Source: Pseudomonas parafulva NBRC 16636 = DSM 17004 (GTDB lineage: Bacteria > Pseudomonadota > Gammaproteobacteria > Pseudomonadales > Pseudomonadaceae). From it: a stretch of DNA of 64,000 bases. Every line of letters starts with the position of its first letter. Position 1 is the first letter of the stretch. The position numbers and the translations under genes are program-made. A model generated the notes under the pieces. It did not search any database. It was given only the letters and a program-made list of their open reading frames with translations, and was not told the DNA's origin. The DNA is taken from NCBI RefSeq assembly GCF_000730645.1, contig NZ_BBIU01000016.1:124001-188000 (forward strand), written 5' to 3'. Below are positions 17,207-25,325 of the stretch, one piece after another.

Positions 17207-18264
17207 AGTTTTCTCCCCCGGCGGAACACCAACACCACGAAGATCGGCACCCCTACCAAAGCAGTGACGATACCCACCGGCACAATCACGCCGGGCATGA
17301 TCGCCTTGCTGGCAATGGACGACAGCGACAGCATCAACGCCCCCACCAGCGCACTGGCGGGCAACAGGAAACGCTGGTCCTCGCCCACCAGCAAACGGGC
17401 GATATGCGGGCCCACCAGGCCGACGAAGCCGATGGTGCCAACGAAAGCCACCGCAGTTGCCGACAGCAGGCTGATGCGCAGCAGGGAGGCAAAACGCAGG
17501 CGGCGGGTGTCCACACCAAAGCTACGGGCGCGGTCCTCGCCCATGCGCAGCAGGGTCATGGCCGGCGCGGCGCGCAACGAGAACGGCAGCAGTACCGCCA
17601 GCACCAGTGCCAGAATGGCGAGCTTGTCCCAGTTGGCCCGGGCCAGGCTGCCCAAGGTCCAGAACACCAGTTGCTGCAGTACATCCTCGGTAGCCAGCAG
17701 TTGCAGCAGTGACACCAATGCGTTGCAGCTGAACACCAGGGCAATGCCAAACAGCACCAGGCTTTCTACGCCAGCGCCACGCAAGCGCGACATGGCCTGC
17801 AGCAGCACCACCGACAGGCAGGCGAACACGAACGCCATCACCGTGACCTGTACCCCCGGCGCAATCCAGGCGATGCCCAGCGGGTAGGCGATGGCAAGCG
17901 ACGCGCCCAGCGCGGCAGACGATGACACCCCCAAGGTAAAGGGGCTGGCCAGCGGGTTGTCGAGGATCGCCTGCATTTCCGCGCCCGCCAGCGACAACGC
18001 TGCCCCGACCAGCACCGCCATCAGCGCGTACGGCAGCCGCACGTTCCAGATGATCACCCGCTCGGTGGCACTGAGGGTGGCCGGGTCGAACACCCCCTGC
18101 ACCAGGCGCCCCAGGCTCATGCCCGACGCACCGCTGGCCAGGTCGCACAGCACCGAAACCAACAGCAGCAATGCCAGGGCGCCCACCAGCCAGGTGCGCC
18201 GCCACAGCACCCGGCGGTAGTGCCAGGCAGCCTGCTGGGCGCCGGGCAGAGCCTGCGCGGTCAC
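17203..18264 (-). CDS. ABC importer permease, FecCD/BtuC family
   Basis: The 353-residue protein is a polytopic membrane protein with about ten hydrophobic segments and the FecCD hallmark region GAALSLAGAEMQAILDNPLASPFTLGV split across helices 2 and 3. The cytoplasmic segment before GFVGLVGPHIARLLVGED couples to the ATPase. It would form the dimeric channel for an iron-siderophore, haem or cobalamin-type ligand. The gene overlaps both neighbours by four bases. The ligand is not evident because no receptor or biosynthesis gene lies nearby. Confidence 0.92.
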   Translation of the reverse strand: MTAQALPGAQQAAWHYRRVLWRRTWLVGALALLLLVSVLCDLASGASGMSLGRLVQGVFDPATLSATERVIIWNVRLPYALMAVLVGAALSLAGAEMQAILDNPLASPFTLGVSSSAALGASLAIAYPLGIAWIAPGVQVTVMAFVFACLSVVLLQAMSRLRGAGVESLVLFGIALVFSCNALVSLLQLLATEDVLQQLVFWTLGSLARANWDKLAILALVLAVLLPFSLRAAPAMTLLRMGEDRARSFGVDTRRLRFASLLRISLLSATAVAFVGTIGFVGLVGPHIARLLVGEDQRFLLPASALVGALMLSLSSIASKAIMPGVIVPVGIVTALVGVPIFVVLVFRRGRKL

Positions 18265-19376
18265 TTGGCGTCGACCCAGTACTGGCCGTCCAGGCCTACC
18301 TTGAGCATGCGGTTGATTTCAGCCATGGTCGCCTGCGGGTCGAGGTCCTTGAAGCGCTCGGGGTGCACCCAGCGTGCCATGGCTTCGATAGCCAGAATAT
18401 TGAACGGCGAATTGTAGAAGTCATGCCACAGGCCATGGGCCTGGCCCGCCTTGATCGGCCGCAGCGGCGCGAATTCGGGGCGAGCGGTGATCTTGGCCAG
18501 GCTCTGGCGCGCCGTCTCGGTAGATACGCCAGCGCCCAGCAGCACGCCGGGGGCGCGGTTACCGGTGGCGATGTACACATCCGGGTCGGCCTGCAGCACG
18601 TACTCCACGCTCACATCACCCAGCGCGCCGGGTACCACGTCAGCGCCAATGTTATGCCCGCCCACGGCCTGGACCACGCTGCCCAAGCCGCTTTTGCCGG
18701 TGGTGTGGCCAGGCGCCTGCCACACCCCTGCCAGCAGTTCCAGAAACACCTTGGGCCGTTCACTGTCCTTGAGCCCGGCCACCGCATCGGTCACCCGTTT
18801 CAGGTGGCGATCGTACAGGCTCAGGTACTCGGCAGCTTCCTGCTCGCGGCCCAGCACCGTGCCGAGTGCCTCCATGCTGACCCGCGTGTTCTTGATAGGG
18901 TGCACGCGGAAATCGATGAACAGCACCGGCACGCCAGCCTGCTCCAGCAGGTCGGCCACGGGGCTGTGCTGGGTGGGCCCTTCACCGGCGATGCTGAAGA
19001 TGGCCAGGTCCGGCTTCAGGCCCAATATCTGCTCGGCGCTCACACTTTGCTCGGAAGCCTGGCCAATCAGCGGCAGCTTGGCGATTTGCGGGTACTTTTG
19101 CGCATACACCTGGTAGGTGTGCGGGTCCAGCAGGCGCATGTCGTTCTGCCAGCCGACCACCCGCTGGAATGGGTCGTCACGGTCCAGCAACGCCAGGGCG
19201 AAGAACAACCTGCCCTCGCCCAACACGATGCGTTGCGGTGTGTGGTCCAGCTTTACACTGCGCCCAAGCACGTCGGTGACTTGCAGGGCACTGGCCGGTT
19301 GAGTGAAGCCGAGGCAGGCTGCCAACAGCAGCAATGCAGGCAGCACGCGCTGCCAAAAACGGGGGAATACGCACAT
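18261..19376 (-). CDS. Periplasmic substrate-binding protein of the iron/cobalamin ABC importer
   Basis: This 371-residue protein has a signal peptide (hydrophobic run LLLLAACLGF, probable cleavage after PASA near residue 30) and the class III binding-protein start TDVLGRSVKL, followed by the PQRIV motif typical of FecB/BtuF-type proteins. It captures the ligand in the periplasm and delivers it to the permease. AGAGGAT lies seven bases before the ATG at 19376; a longer frame to 19490 has no support. Its stop overlaps the permease start. I looked for a clear Fur box upstream and did not find one. Confidence 0.9.
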   Translation of the reverse strand: MCVFPRFWQRVLPALLLLAACLGFTQPASALQVTDVLGRSVKLDHTPQRIVLGEGRLFFALALLDRDDPFQRVVGWQNDMRLLDPHTYQVYAQKYPQIAKLPLIGQASEQSVSAEQILGLKPDLAIFSIAGEGPTQHSPVADLLEQAGVPVLFIDFRVHPIKNTRVSMEALGTVLGREQEAAEYLSLYDRHLKRVTDAVAGLKDSERPKVFLELLAGVWQAPGHTTGKSGLGSVVQAVGGHNIGADVVPGALGDVSVEYVLQADPDVYIATGNRAPGVLLGAGVSTETARQSLAKITARPEFAPLRPIKAGQAHGLWHDFYNSPFNILAIEAMARWVHPERFKDLDPQATMAEINRMLKVGLDGQYWVDAK

Positions 19377-19505
19377 CGGGGTATCCTCTGGAAGAGAATC
19401 AGTCGCAACGGAGCCGGCCATTCTAGCCAGCCACCTGCGCTGTCGATGTGCGCGAATGTATTGGCCCGCAGGCGCGCCATTACATTCCATTACCCTAATC
19501 GCCTG

Positions 19506-20516
19506 CTACCAGGTCAGGCAGATCTTGCCGAAATGGCGATTGCTCTCCTGATAGCGGAACGCCTCGACGATCTGCTCCAGCTCAAAATGCTTGTCCACCA
19601 CTGGGCGCAAGCCGTTGGCATCGATCGCCCGCACCATCGCCTGTTGCTGCGCGCGGCTGCCTACCAGCACCCCCTGCAGGCGAATCTGCCTCACCAGTGC
19701 CTGCACCAGCGGCAGTTGCCCGGCCACGCCGGTCAGAATCCCGATCAGCGATACGTGTCCGCCGATGCGTGCGGCAATCATGGACTGTTCCAAGGTGGCC
19801 GGCCCGCCCACCTCTATTACATGGTCAACACCGCGGTTGTCGGTCAATGCCCGCACCTTATCGCCCCAGGCCGGGGTCGAGGTGTAATTAATGAGGTGGT
19901 CGGCGCCCAGCGCCTTCAGGCGCTCGAGCTTGGCATCGCTGGACGAGGTGGCGATAACTGTAGCACCGGCCAGTTTGGCGAACTGCAGGGCGAAGATAGA
20001 CACGCCCCCCGTGCCTTGCACCAGTACCGTGTCGCCTGGTTTGAGGCGGTCGTCGCTCATCAACGCCCGCCACGCCGTCAGGCCTGCGGTGGTGAGGGTG
20101 GCGGCCTCGGCATGGCTAAAGCCCTTCGGGGCCCGGGTGAACGCCGTGGCAGGCGCCGTTACCTGCCCGCGGGCATAGCCGTCCAGGCCATCGCCAGGCA
20201 CCCTGGCAAAGCCTTCGACGTTGGCCTGGCCGTCCAGCCAGTCAGGGAAGAAGGTGCTGACCACGCTGTCGCCTGCCTGAAACTCGGTCACCCCACTGCC
20301 CACTGCCACCACTTCACCGGCACCATCGGCCATGGGGATGCGCCGCTCACTGGGGCCCCACATGCCGCTGACCACGGCAAAGTCATGGTAGTTGAGCGAG
20401 CTGGCGTGCAGGCGCACGGTAATCTCGCCTGCGCCAGGTGCCGCTGCCTCGCTGGTGCCGACTTCGACCTTGTCGTAGCCGCCGCCCGGCTGAACGTAGA
20501 TGGCCTTGCTGATCAT
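19506..20516 (-). CDS. Zinc-independent alcohol dehydrogenase/quinone oxidoreductase family protein (MDR)
   Basis: The 336-residue protein is a medium-chain dehydrogenase. It has an N-terminal GroES-like part (HASSLNYHDFAVVSGM) and a Rossmann fold with GTGGVSIFALQFAKLAGATVIATSSS, which binds NAD(P)H. The catalytic-zinc Cys/His pattern of true alcohol dehydrogenases is absent, so it resembles quinone oxidoreductase-like members that reduce electrophilic carbonyl or enone compounds. The ATG at 20516 has GGAG nine bases upstream; an ATG five codons earlier has no ribosome site. It appears to be a stand-alone gene, and its substrate is unknown. Confidence 0.85.
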   Translation of the reverse strand: MISKAIYVQPGGGYDKVEVGTSEAAAPGAGEITVRLHASSLNYHDFAVVSGMWGPSERRIPMADGAGEVVAVGSGVTEFQAGDSVVSTFFPDWLDGQANVEGFARVPGDGLDGYARGQVTAPATAFTRAPKGFSHAEAATLTTAGLTAWRALMSDDRLKPGDTVLVQGTGGVSIFALQFAKLAGATVIATSSSDAKLERLKALGADHLINYTSTPAWGDKVRALTDNRGVDHVIEVGGPATLEQSMIAARIGGHVSLIGILTGVAGQLPLVQALVRQIRLQGVLVGSRAQQQAMVRAIDANGLRPVVDKHFELEQIVEAFRYQESNRHFGKICLTW

Positions 20517-20568
20517 GGATGGTTGCTCCATTCAGGGGAAAGGGTGCGGGTGAGCATAGACGGGCTGG

Positions 20569-21159
20569 TCAACCCAGCATCGCCCTCAAGGCGTGGCAAT
20601 CGGCAGCGTGGCGGTCGGCCAGCCCGGGCCAGGGGTTTTCCGGCAGGTTCACCAGCACCGTCCCGGCGCCGGCTGCTCGCCCACACGCCAGGTCGAAGCG
20701 GTGATCGCCCACCATCACCAGTTCGCTGGGGGCAACGCCCCAGGCACTGGCAATTTTCAGCAACCCGTCGGGGCTCGGCTTGGGGGCGGCTTCGTCACGC
20801 CCAAGAATCTGTGATACCGCAAAATAGTCTGCCAGGCCGATGGCCTCGAGGGTCACGTGCGCCAGCTCACGGGCATTACGGGTAAGAATACCCAGGCGGC
20901 AGCCGCGGCCCGCAAGTTCACGCACCAGGTCCACTGCGCCATCGGCAGCCGTCGAGGCATGGGCCAGCTCGCGTTCGTGCGCCAGCAGCCAGGCATGCTT
21001 GGCGGCTGCTTCGTCTTCGGGCAGGGCGGCCAAGTGGGTGAGGATGTCGGCTGCAGGCGGGATATCGAGCGCCACGCGGATGGCTGCAAAGTCATGCACC
21101 GCCACCGTCAGGGTGCCGTCCATGTCGAACACCCAGTGGCGAACCCCGCCCAGGTTCAT
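20569..21159 (-). CDS. HAD-family phosphatase, phosphoglycolate phosphatase-like
   Basis: This 196-residue protein has HAD motif I FDMDGTLT with nucleophile Asp12 and acid Asp14, motif II within GILTRN, the motif III lysine near EAAPKPSPD, and motif IV in VMVGDHRFD. The helical cap after motif I is short, as in the GPH subgroup, so a small phosphate ester is the likely substrate. The start codon overlaps the tesB stop by four bases (ATGA), so the protein is co-translated with the thioesterase. A longer frame to 21270 lies inside tesB. Confidence 0.88.
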   Translation of the reverse strand: MNLGGVRHWVFDMDGTLTVAVHDFAAIRVALDIPPAADILTHLAALPEDEAAAKHAWLLAHERELAHASTAADGAVDLVRELAGRGCRLGILTRNARELAHVTLEAIGLADYFAVSQILGRDEAAPKPSPDGLLKIASAWGVAPSELVMVGDHRFDLACGRAAGAGTVLVNLPENPWPGLADRHAADCHALRAMLG

Positions 21160-22025
21160 GCCCAGTCCTTGCGGTGGCGGATCAACCCTTCCTGGCTGGA
21201 AGAAGCCACCAGTTGCCCGGCCTGGTTGAAGATGCTGCCGCGGCAGAAGCCACGGGCATTGCCCGCCCACGGGCTGTCAGTGGCATACAGCAGCCACTCG
21301 TCTGCACGCAGGTTGCCGTGGAACCACAGCGAATGGTCCAGGCTGGCGATCTGCATGTCACGCTGCCACACCGACTTGCCATGGGGCAGCAGCGAAGTGG
21401 TCAGCAGGCCGAAGTCCGAGGCGTAGGCCAGCAGGTATTTGTGCAGGGCGGGGATGTCTGGCAGTTTGCCGTCGGCGCGGAACCAGGCGTACTTCACCGG
21501 GTCGCCGGGCTTGGGGTTGAACGGGTCACGCTCGGTCACCGGGCGGATCTCGATGGGCTTGGCGCACAGCACCTTGTCACGGATGCGCTCAGGCAGCTGC
21601 TCGGCCATGGCACTGGCCAGCTCCACCTCGGTAGGCAGGTTTTCCGGGCCGACCACATCGGGCATTGGTGCCTGGTGGGTGAAACTCTCTTCGTCGTACT
21701 GGAACGAGGCGCTGCAGGTGAAAATGGTCTGGCCTTTCTGGATCGCCGTCACGCGCCGGGTGCTGAAACTGCCGCCATCGCGCACGCGGTCCACTGAATA
21801 CACCACTGGCAAGCTGGCGTCGCCCGGGCGCAGGAAGTAACCATGCAACGAATGCACGTGGCGGGCGTCTTCCACAGTCTGGCTGGCGGCCGACAGCGAC
21901 TGCCCCAGCACCTGGCCACCGTAGAGCTGGCGGAAGCCCAGGTCCTGGCTGCGCCCGCGGAACAGGTTTTCTTCGATGGGTTCGAGGCTCAACAGGTCGA
22001 CCAGGTCGTCCAACACATGGCTCAT
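21156..22025 (-). CDS. tesB: Acyl-CoA thioesterase II
   Basis: The 289-residue protein is the full length of TesB and has the double hot-dog layout. The N-terminal half contains FRGRSQDLGFRQLYGGQVLGQ and the second half contains SLDHSLWFHG, the region with the conserved Asp of the family. TesB hydrolyses medium- and long-chain acyl-CoA to free fatty acid and CoA in the cytoplasm. AAGGAG lies ten bases before the ATG at 22025. The HAD phosphatase gene follows with a four-base overlap. Confidence 0.95.
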   Translation of the reverse strand: MSHVLDDLVDLLSLEPIEENLFRGRSQDLGFRQLYGGQVLGQSLSAASQTVEDARHVHSLHGYFLRPGDASLPVVYSVDRVRDGGSFSTRRVTAIQKGQTIFTCSASFQYDEESFTHQAPMPDVVGPENLPTEVELASAMAEQLPERIRDKVLCAKPIEIRPVTERDPFNPKPGDPVKYAWFRADGKLPDIPALHKYLLAYASDFGLLTTSLLPHGKSVWQRDMQIASLDHSLWFHGNLRADEWLLYATDSPWAGNARGFCRGSIFNQAGQLVASSSQEGLIRHRKDWA

Positions 22026-22169
22026 CGGTGGGGTTCTCCTTCTTGGCGAGCCTGGCTCGCGGTGCGCCAGCTGGCGGCGCATGATTCAACGGCGCTGTAC
22101 CGGCAACGGCCAGCGCCTTCCAATGCGGGAAATAATACAGGGTTTGACAGCACTGCCACCCCTGGCGGT

Positions 22170-22742
22170 TCAGTCGGTGCGCAGGGTCTGCTCCCAGCGG
22201 GCGCGGTCGATACGGTAAAGCACGTGCGGGCGCAAGGGGTGGCCGGCAGCAATGCGGGGGTGCTCGAAACTGCCTGCCTCGTCCTGCTGCATGCCGATGG
22301 CCTGCATGACCTTTTGCGACGGCAGGTTCAGCTGGCTGGTGAACGACACCACCTCGTTCAGCCGTAACTGGGCGAAGGCGCAACGCAGGCACGTCCAGGC
22401 CGCCTCACTGGCAAACCCCAGGCCCCAGTGGCGGCGGGCAAGCCGCCAGCCTATTTCCACCGCCGGGGCAAAGGGCGCGTCGAAGTTGACCTTGAGCAGG
22501 CCGGCCATGCCAATGAATGCCCCGCTGTCCTTGCGCTCCAGCGCCCACAGGCCGAAGCCGTACTCATTGAAGTGGCCCCGCAGGCGGCCAATCAGCCCGG
22601 CGGCCTCCAGCCGGGTCAGCGGCGCCGGAAAGTAACGCATCACCTGCGGGTCTGCGCACAACGCAGCAAACTCGCGCAGGTCATCGTCATGCCATTGACG
22701 CAATACCAGGCGGGCGCTTTCCAGTTGCAGGATGGGGGTCAT
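22170..22742 (-). CDS. GNAT acetyltransferase, RimJ/RimL type
   Basis: The 190-residue protein begins with LESARLVLRQW, the usual first strand of RimJ/RimL-type acetyltransferases. The acetyl-CoA region is around GLGFASEAAWTCLRCAF, and N-L-P-S-Q-K-V-M-Q-A-I-G-M follows as in family members that modify amino groups of proteins or small amines. The typical Q/RxxGxG/A loop is represented by RRHWGLG. The target cannot be told from sequence. It is divergent from the deacetylase gene at 22897, sharing a 154-base promoter region. Confidence 0.85.
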   Translation of the reverse strand: MTPILQLESARLVLRQWHDDDLREFAALCADPQVMRYFPAPLTRLEAAGLIGRLRGHFNEYGFGLWALERKDSGAFIGMAGLLKVNFDAPFAPAVEIGWRLARRHWGLGFASEAAWTCLRCAFAQLRLNEVVSFTSQLNLPSQKVMQAIGMQQDEAGSFEHPRIAAGHPLRPHVLYRIDRARWEQTLRTD

Positions 22743-22896
22743 TGCGGGTTGCTCCGGTCACGGCATGCTTGAGGCAAGTTTAGCGCTGGCAGCGATCAGG
22801 GGGTGCCACACGCCTGGCATGAGATGCCCGATTGCCCGAGAAAGTGCACCCTCGATAATGGCAAGATCACCACTGCCCCCGGAATGTGAGCGCCCC

Positions 22897-23811
22897 ATGC
22901 CGTTGCCGCTGATCTATCACGAAGACTACAGCCCGGAGTTTCCGGCAGACCATCGCTTCCCGATGGACAAGTTCCGCCTGCTGCACGATCACCTGGTCGA
23001 CACTGGCCTGACGACAGACCAGGCGCTGTTACGGCCAGAGATCTGCCCGGTCGACATTCTGGCCCTGGCCCACGACCGCCAGTACATCCAGCGCTACATG
23101 CAAGGTGAACTGCCCCGCGAAGACCAGCGGCGCCTTGGCCTGCCCTGGAGCGAGGCGCTGGCCAGGCGTACCGTGCGGGCAGTCGGCGGCTCGCTGCTCA
23201 CCGCAGAAATGGCCTTGCAGCACGGCGTTGCCTGCCACCTGGCGGGCGGCACCCACCACGCCCATTACGACCACCCGGCAGGCTTCTGTATCTTCAACGA
23301 CCTGGCCGTGATCAGCCGCTACCTGCTGGAAGCAGGCCGTGTGCACCGGGTGCTGATCTTCGACTGCGATGTGCACCAGGGCGACGGCACCGCACGTATC
23401 CTGCAGGACACCCCGGAAGCCATCACCGTGTCGCTGCACTGCGAGCAGAACTTCCCGGCACGCAAGGCCCACAGTGACTGGGATATCCCCCTGCCGCGAG
23501 GCATGGGCGATGAAGCCTACCTGAAGGTGGTGGACGATGCCTTGAACTACCTGCTGCCGCTCTATCAACCCGACCTGGTGCTGTATGACGCCGGCGTGGA
23601 TGTGCACAAGGACGATGCACTGGGCTACCTGCAACTGACAGACGCAGGCGTTGCCGCACGTGATGAAGCGGTACTGCGGCATTGCATGGGGCGGGACATT
23701 CCGGTGGCAGGCGTTATAGGGGGTGGCTACAGCAAGGACCGGGCGGCCCTGGCCCGGCGCCACGGTATTCTGCACCGCAGTGCCGCGCAGGTTTTGAGTT
23801 GTTCACAATGA
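22897..23811 (+). CDS. Histone deacetylase-like amidohydrolase
   Basis: This 304-residue protein belongs to the class II/IV deacetylase-like family. It has the catalytic HH pair in GGTHHAHYDHPAGFC, the metal ligands in DCDVHQGDGT and the later Asp in YDAGVDVH, and a GGGY loop near the end. These enzymes remove acyl groups from amides, using zinc; bacterial members act on acetyl-polyamines, acetoin-type compounds or acetyl-lysine. The ATG at 22897 precedes MPLPLIYHEDYSPEFP, the typical N-terminus; the longer frame upstream is not protein-like. A GNAT acetyltransferase is divergently transcribed next to it, an opposite-activity pair that may be coincidental. Confidence 0.9.
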   Translation: MPLPLIYHEDYSPEFPADHRFPMDKFRLLHDHLVDTGLTTDQALLRPEICPVDILALAHDRQYIQRYMQGELPREDQRRLGLPWSEALARRTVRAVGGSLLTAEMALQHGVACHLAGGTHHAHYDHPAGFCIFNDLAVISRYLLEAGRVHRVLIFDCDVHQGDGTARILQDTPEAITVSLHCEQNFPARKAHSDWDIPLPRGMGDEAYLKVVDDALNYLLPLYQPDLVLYDAGVDVHKDDALGYLQLTDAGVAARDEAVLRHCMGRDIPVAGVIGGGYSKDRAALARRHGILHRSAAQVLSCSQ

Positions 23812-23824
23812 CTGTGGAACCGCT

Positions 23825-24423
23825 TGTGGATAACCTGCGCGAAAGACGCTGCAGGCCTTACCAATCAAAGCCTGCAGAGACATGATCATTTTTTGATCAG
23901 TACGCTCAGGGGTGTGGTTGCGCTAGAATGCGCCACTTTTCCACAGCCTGTTGCCTACCATGCCTGACCCTACCTGCCCCCCATCCCCTCCCGCCGTCGT
24001 CATCGGCGCAGGCCCTGCCGGCCTGATGGCAGCCGAAGCCCTGGCCCAGGCGGGCTTGGCTGTGGAGGTGTTCGACGCCATGCCCTCGGTAGGGCGCAAG
24101 TTCCTGCTGGCGGGCGTGGGGGGCATGAACATCACCCATTCCGAGGCTTACCCGGCATTCGTGGGCCGTTATGCCGAGCGCCAGCGCGAGATCGACGCCC
24201 TGCTGCGTGGCTTCGATGCCGACGCATTGCGCCAGTGGATACATGGCTTGGGCATCGAAACGTTTGTGGGCACCTCAGGCCGGGTTTTCCCCAGCGACAT
24301 GAAAGCCGCCCCTTTGCTGCGCGCCTGGCTCAAGCGCCTGCGCGACACCGGGGTAGTTATCCACACCCGCCATCGCTGGCTGGGCTGGAGCCCCGAGGGC
24401 GCGCTGCGGCTTGCTTATCCACA
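23825..24423. promoter_or_regulatory. Cluster of four DnaA-box-like nonamers
   Basis: Perfect matches to TTWTNCACA occur at 23825-23833 (minus), 23937-23945 (plus), 24357-24365 (plus) and 24415-24423 (plus). Three of them are the strong form TTATCCACA. Two more near-matches are at about 24531 and 24796. A random GC-rich sequence would be expected to contain less than one such site per 16 kb. Two lie between genes and two inside the flavoprotein gene. Function is unproven. Confidence 0.55.
23849..23899 (+). terminator. Probable terminator after the deacetylase gene
   Basis: An 8-bp perfect inverted repeat, CTGCAGGC with GCCTGCAG (23849-23856 and 23870-23877), is followed by TGATCA, five T, TGATCA (23883-23899), a second small palindrome with a run of six T. 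It could stop transcription leaving the deacetylase gene. The distance between the first stem and the T run is longer than usual. Confidence 0.5.
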
Positions 24424-25216
24424 GGGCGAACGGCGCGTCGAAGCGGCTGTGGTAGTGCTGGCGCTGGGCGGTGGCAGCTGGGCGCGCCTGGGCTCTGATG
24501 GCAGTTGGCAGGCGTTGCTGGCGCAGCGGGCTGTGGATATCGCCCCGTTGCAGCCCAGCAATTGCGGCTTCGAGGTTGAGGGCTGGAGCGCACTGCTGCA
24601 GCAGAAGTTCGCCGGTGCGCCGCTGAAGAACATTGCCCTGAGCGTGCCGGGCAGCCCCCCACGCAAGGGCGAGTTCATTCTGACGGCGCAAGGAGTGGAA
24701 GGCAGCCTGGTGTATGCCTGGTCGGCAGCCGTACGCGAAGCCATCAACCGTACCGGCCAGGGGCAACTGTTGCTGGACCTGCTGCCGGACAAGCCTGTGG
24801 ACAAAATTGCCCAGGCCCTGGCCAGGCCCCGCGGCTCGCGCTCCATGGCCAGGCATCTGCAAGGTCAGCTGGGTATCGATGGGGTCAAGGCAGCCTTGTT
24901 GCGCGAGCTGACCGATCAGGCTACGTTTGCCAACCCCGATGCATTGGCCCGGGCGATCAAGGCCTTGCCAATCACCCTGGTGCGCACACGCCCCCTGGAT
25001 GAAGCCATCAGCAGCGCGGGCGGCGTACGGTTCGAGGGGCTGGACGATGGGTTGATGGTCAAAGGCATGCCGGGGGTGTTCTGTGCCGGCGAGATGCTCG
25101 ACTGGGAGGCACCGACCGGCGGCTACCTGCTGACCGCGTGCTTTGCCAGCGGTCTGCGCGCAGGGCGCGCAGCGGCGCACTGGTTGGCCCTGCAAGCGTC
25201 AGGGAATTGTCCATAA
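23960..25216 (+). CDS. FAD-dependent flavoprotein of the HI0933/BaiN family
   Basis: The 418-residue protein opens with the dinucleotide-binding motif VVIGAGPAGLMAAEAL, continues with the family motif VGRKFLLAGVGGMNITHSE, and closes with a second FAD-contacting motif, GVFCAGEMLDWEAPTGGYLL. This is the HI0933-like group of NAD(P)/FAD oxidoreductases, one member of which (BaiN) reduces bile-acid intermediates in gut bacteria; the physiological substrate in pseudomonads is unknown. The ATG at 23960 is used; a TTG three codons earlier is in frame but lacks support. Two DnaA-box-like sites fall inside the gene. It converges on the helicase gene, with a REP pair between them. Confidence 0.88.
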   Translation: MPDPTCPPSPPAVVIGAGPAGLMAAEALAQAGLAVEVFDAMPSVGRKFLLAGVGGMNITHSEAYPAFVGRYAERQREIDALLRGFDADALRQWIHGLGIETFVGTSGRVFPSDMKAAPLLRAWLKRLRDTGVVIHTRHRWLGWSPEGALRLAYPQGERRVEAAVVVLALGGGSWARLGSDGSWQALLAQRAVDIAPLQPSNCGFEVEGWSALLQQKFAGAPLKNIALSVPGSPPRKGEFILTAQGVEGSLVYAWSAAVREAINRTGQGQLLLDLLPDKPVDKIAQALARPRGSRSMARHLQGQLGIDGVKAALLRELTDQATFANPDALARAIKALPITLVRTRPLDEAISSAGGVRFEGLDDGLMVKGMPGVFCAGEMLDWEAPTGGYLLTACFASGLRAGRAAAHWLALQASGNCP

Positions 25217-25234
25217 CTCATTGATGTAGCAGGG

Positions 25235-25325
25235 ACCTGTGGGAGCGGCTTCAGCCGCGAACACCGGCGCAGCCGGTGCCATACACCGCGCTGCCTGTTT
25301 CGCGGGTAAACCCGCTCCTACAGGG
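25235..25325. repeat. Inverted pair of P. putida-type REP elements
   Basis: The first unit (about 25235-25266) begins CCTGTGGGAGCGGCTTCAGC, and the second (about 25293-25325) ends CGCGGGTAAACCCGCTCC then TACAGGG. The two are inverted copies of the short GC-rich palindromic repeat common in P. putida genomes. Together they fold into a large hairpin between the convergent flavoprotein and helicase genes, where REP pairs commonly sit and may protect or end both transcripts. Confidence 0.88.

Noticed and set aside
19377..19505. Fur box upstream of the iron/cobalamin binding-protein gene
   Set aside because: Only a partial half-site (GATTCTC on the minus strand) was seen; not enough to call.
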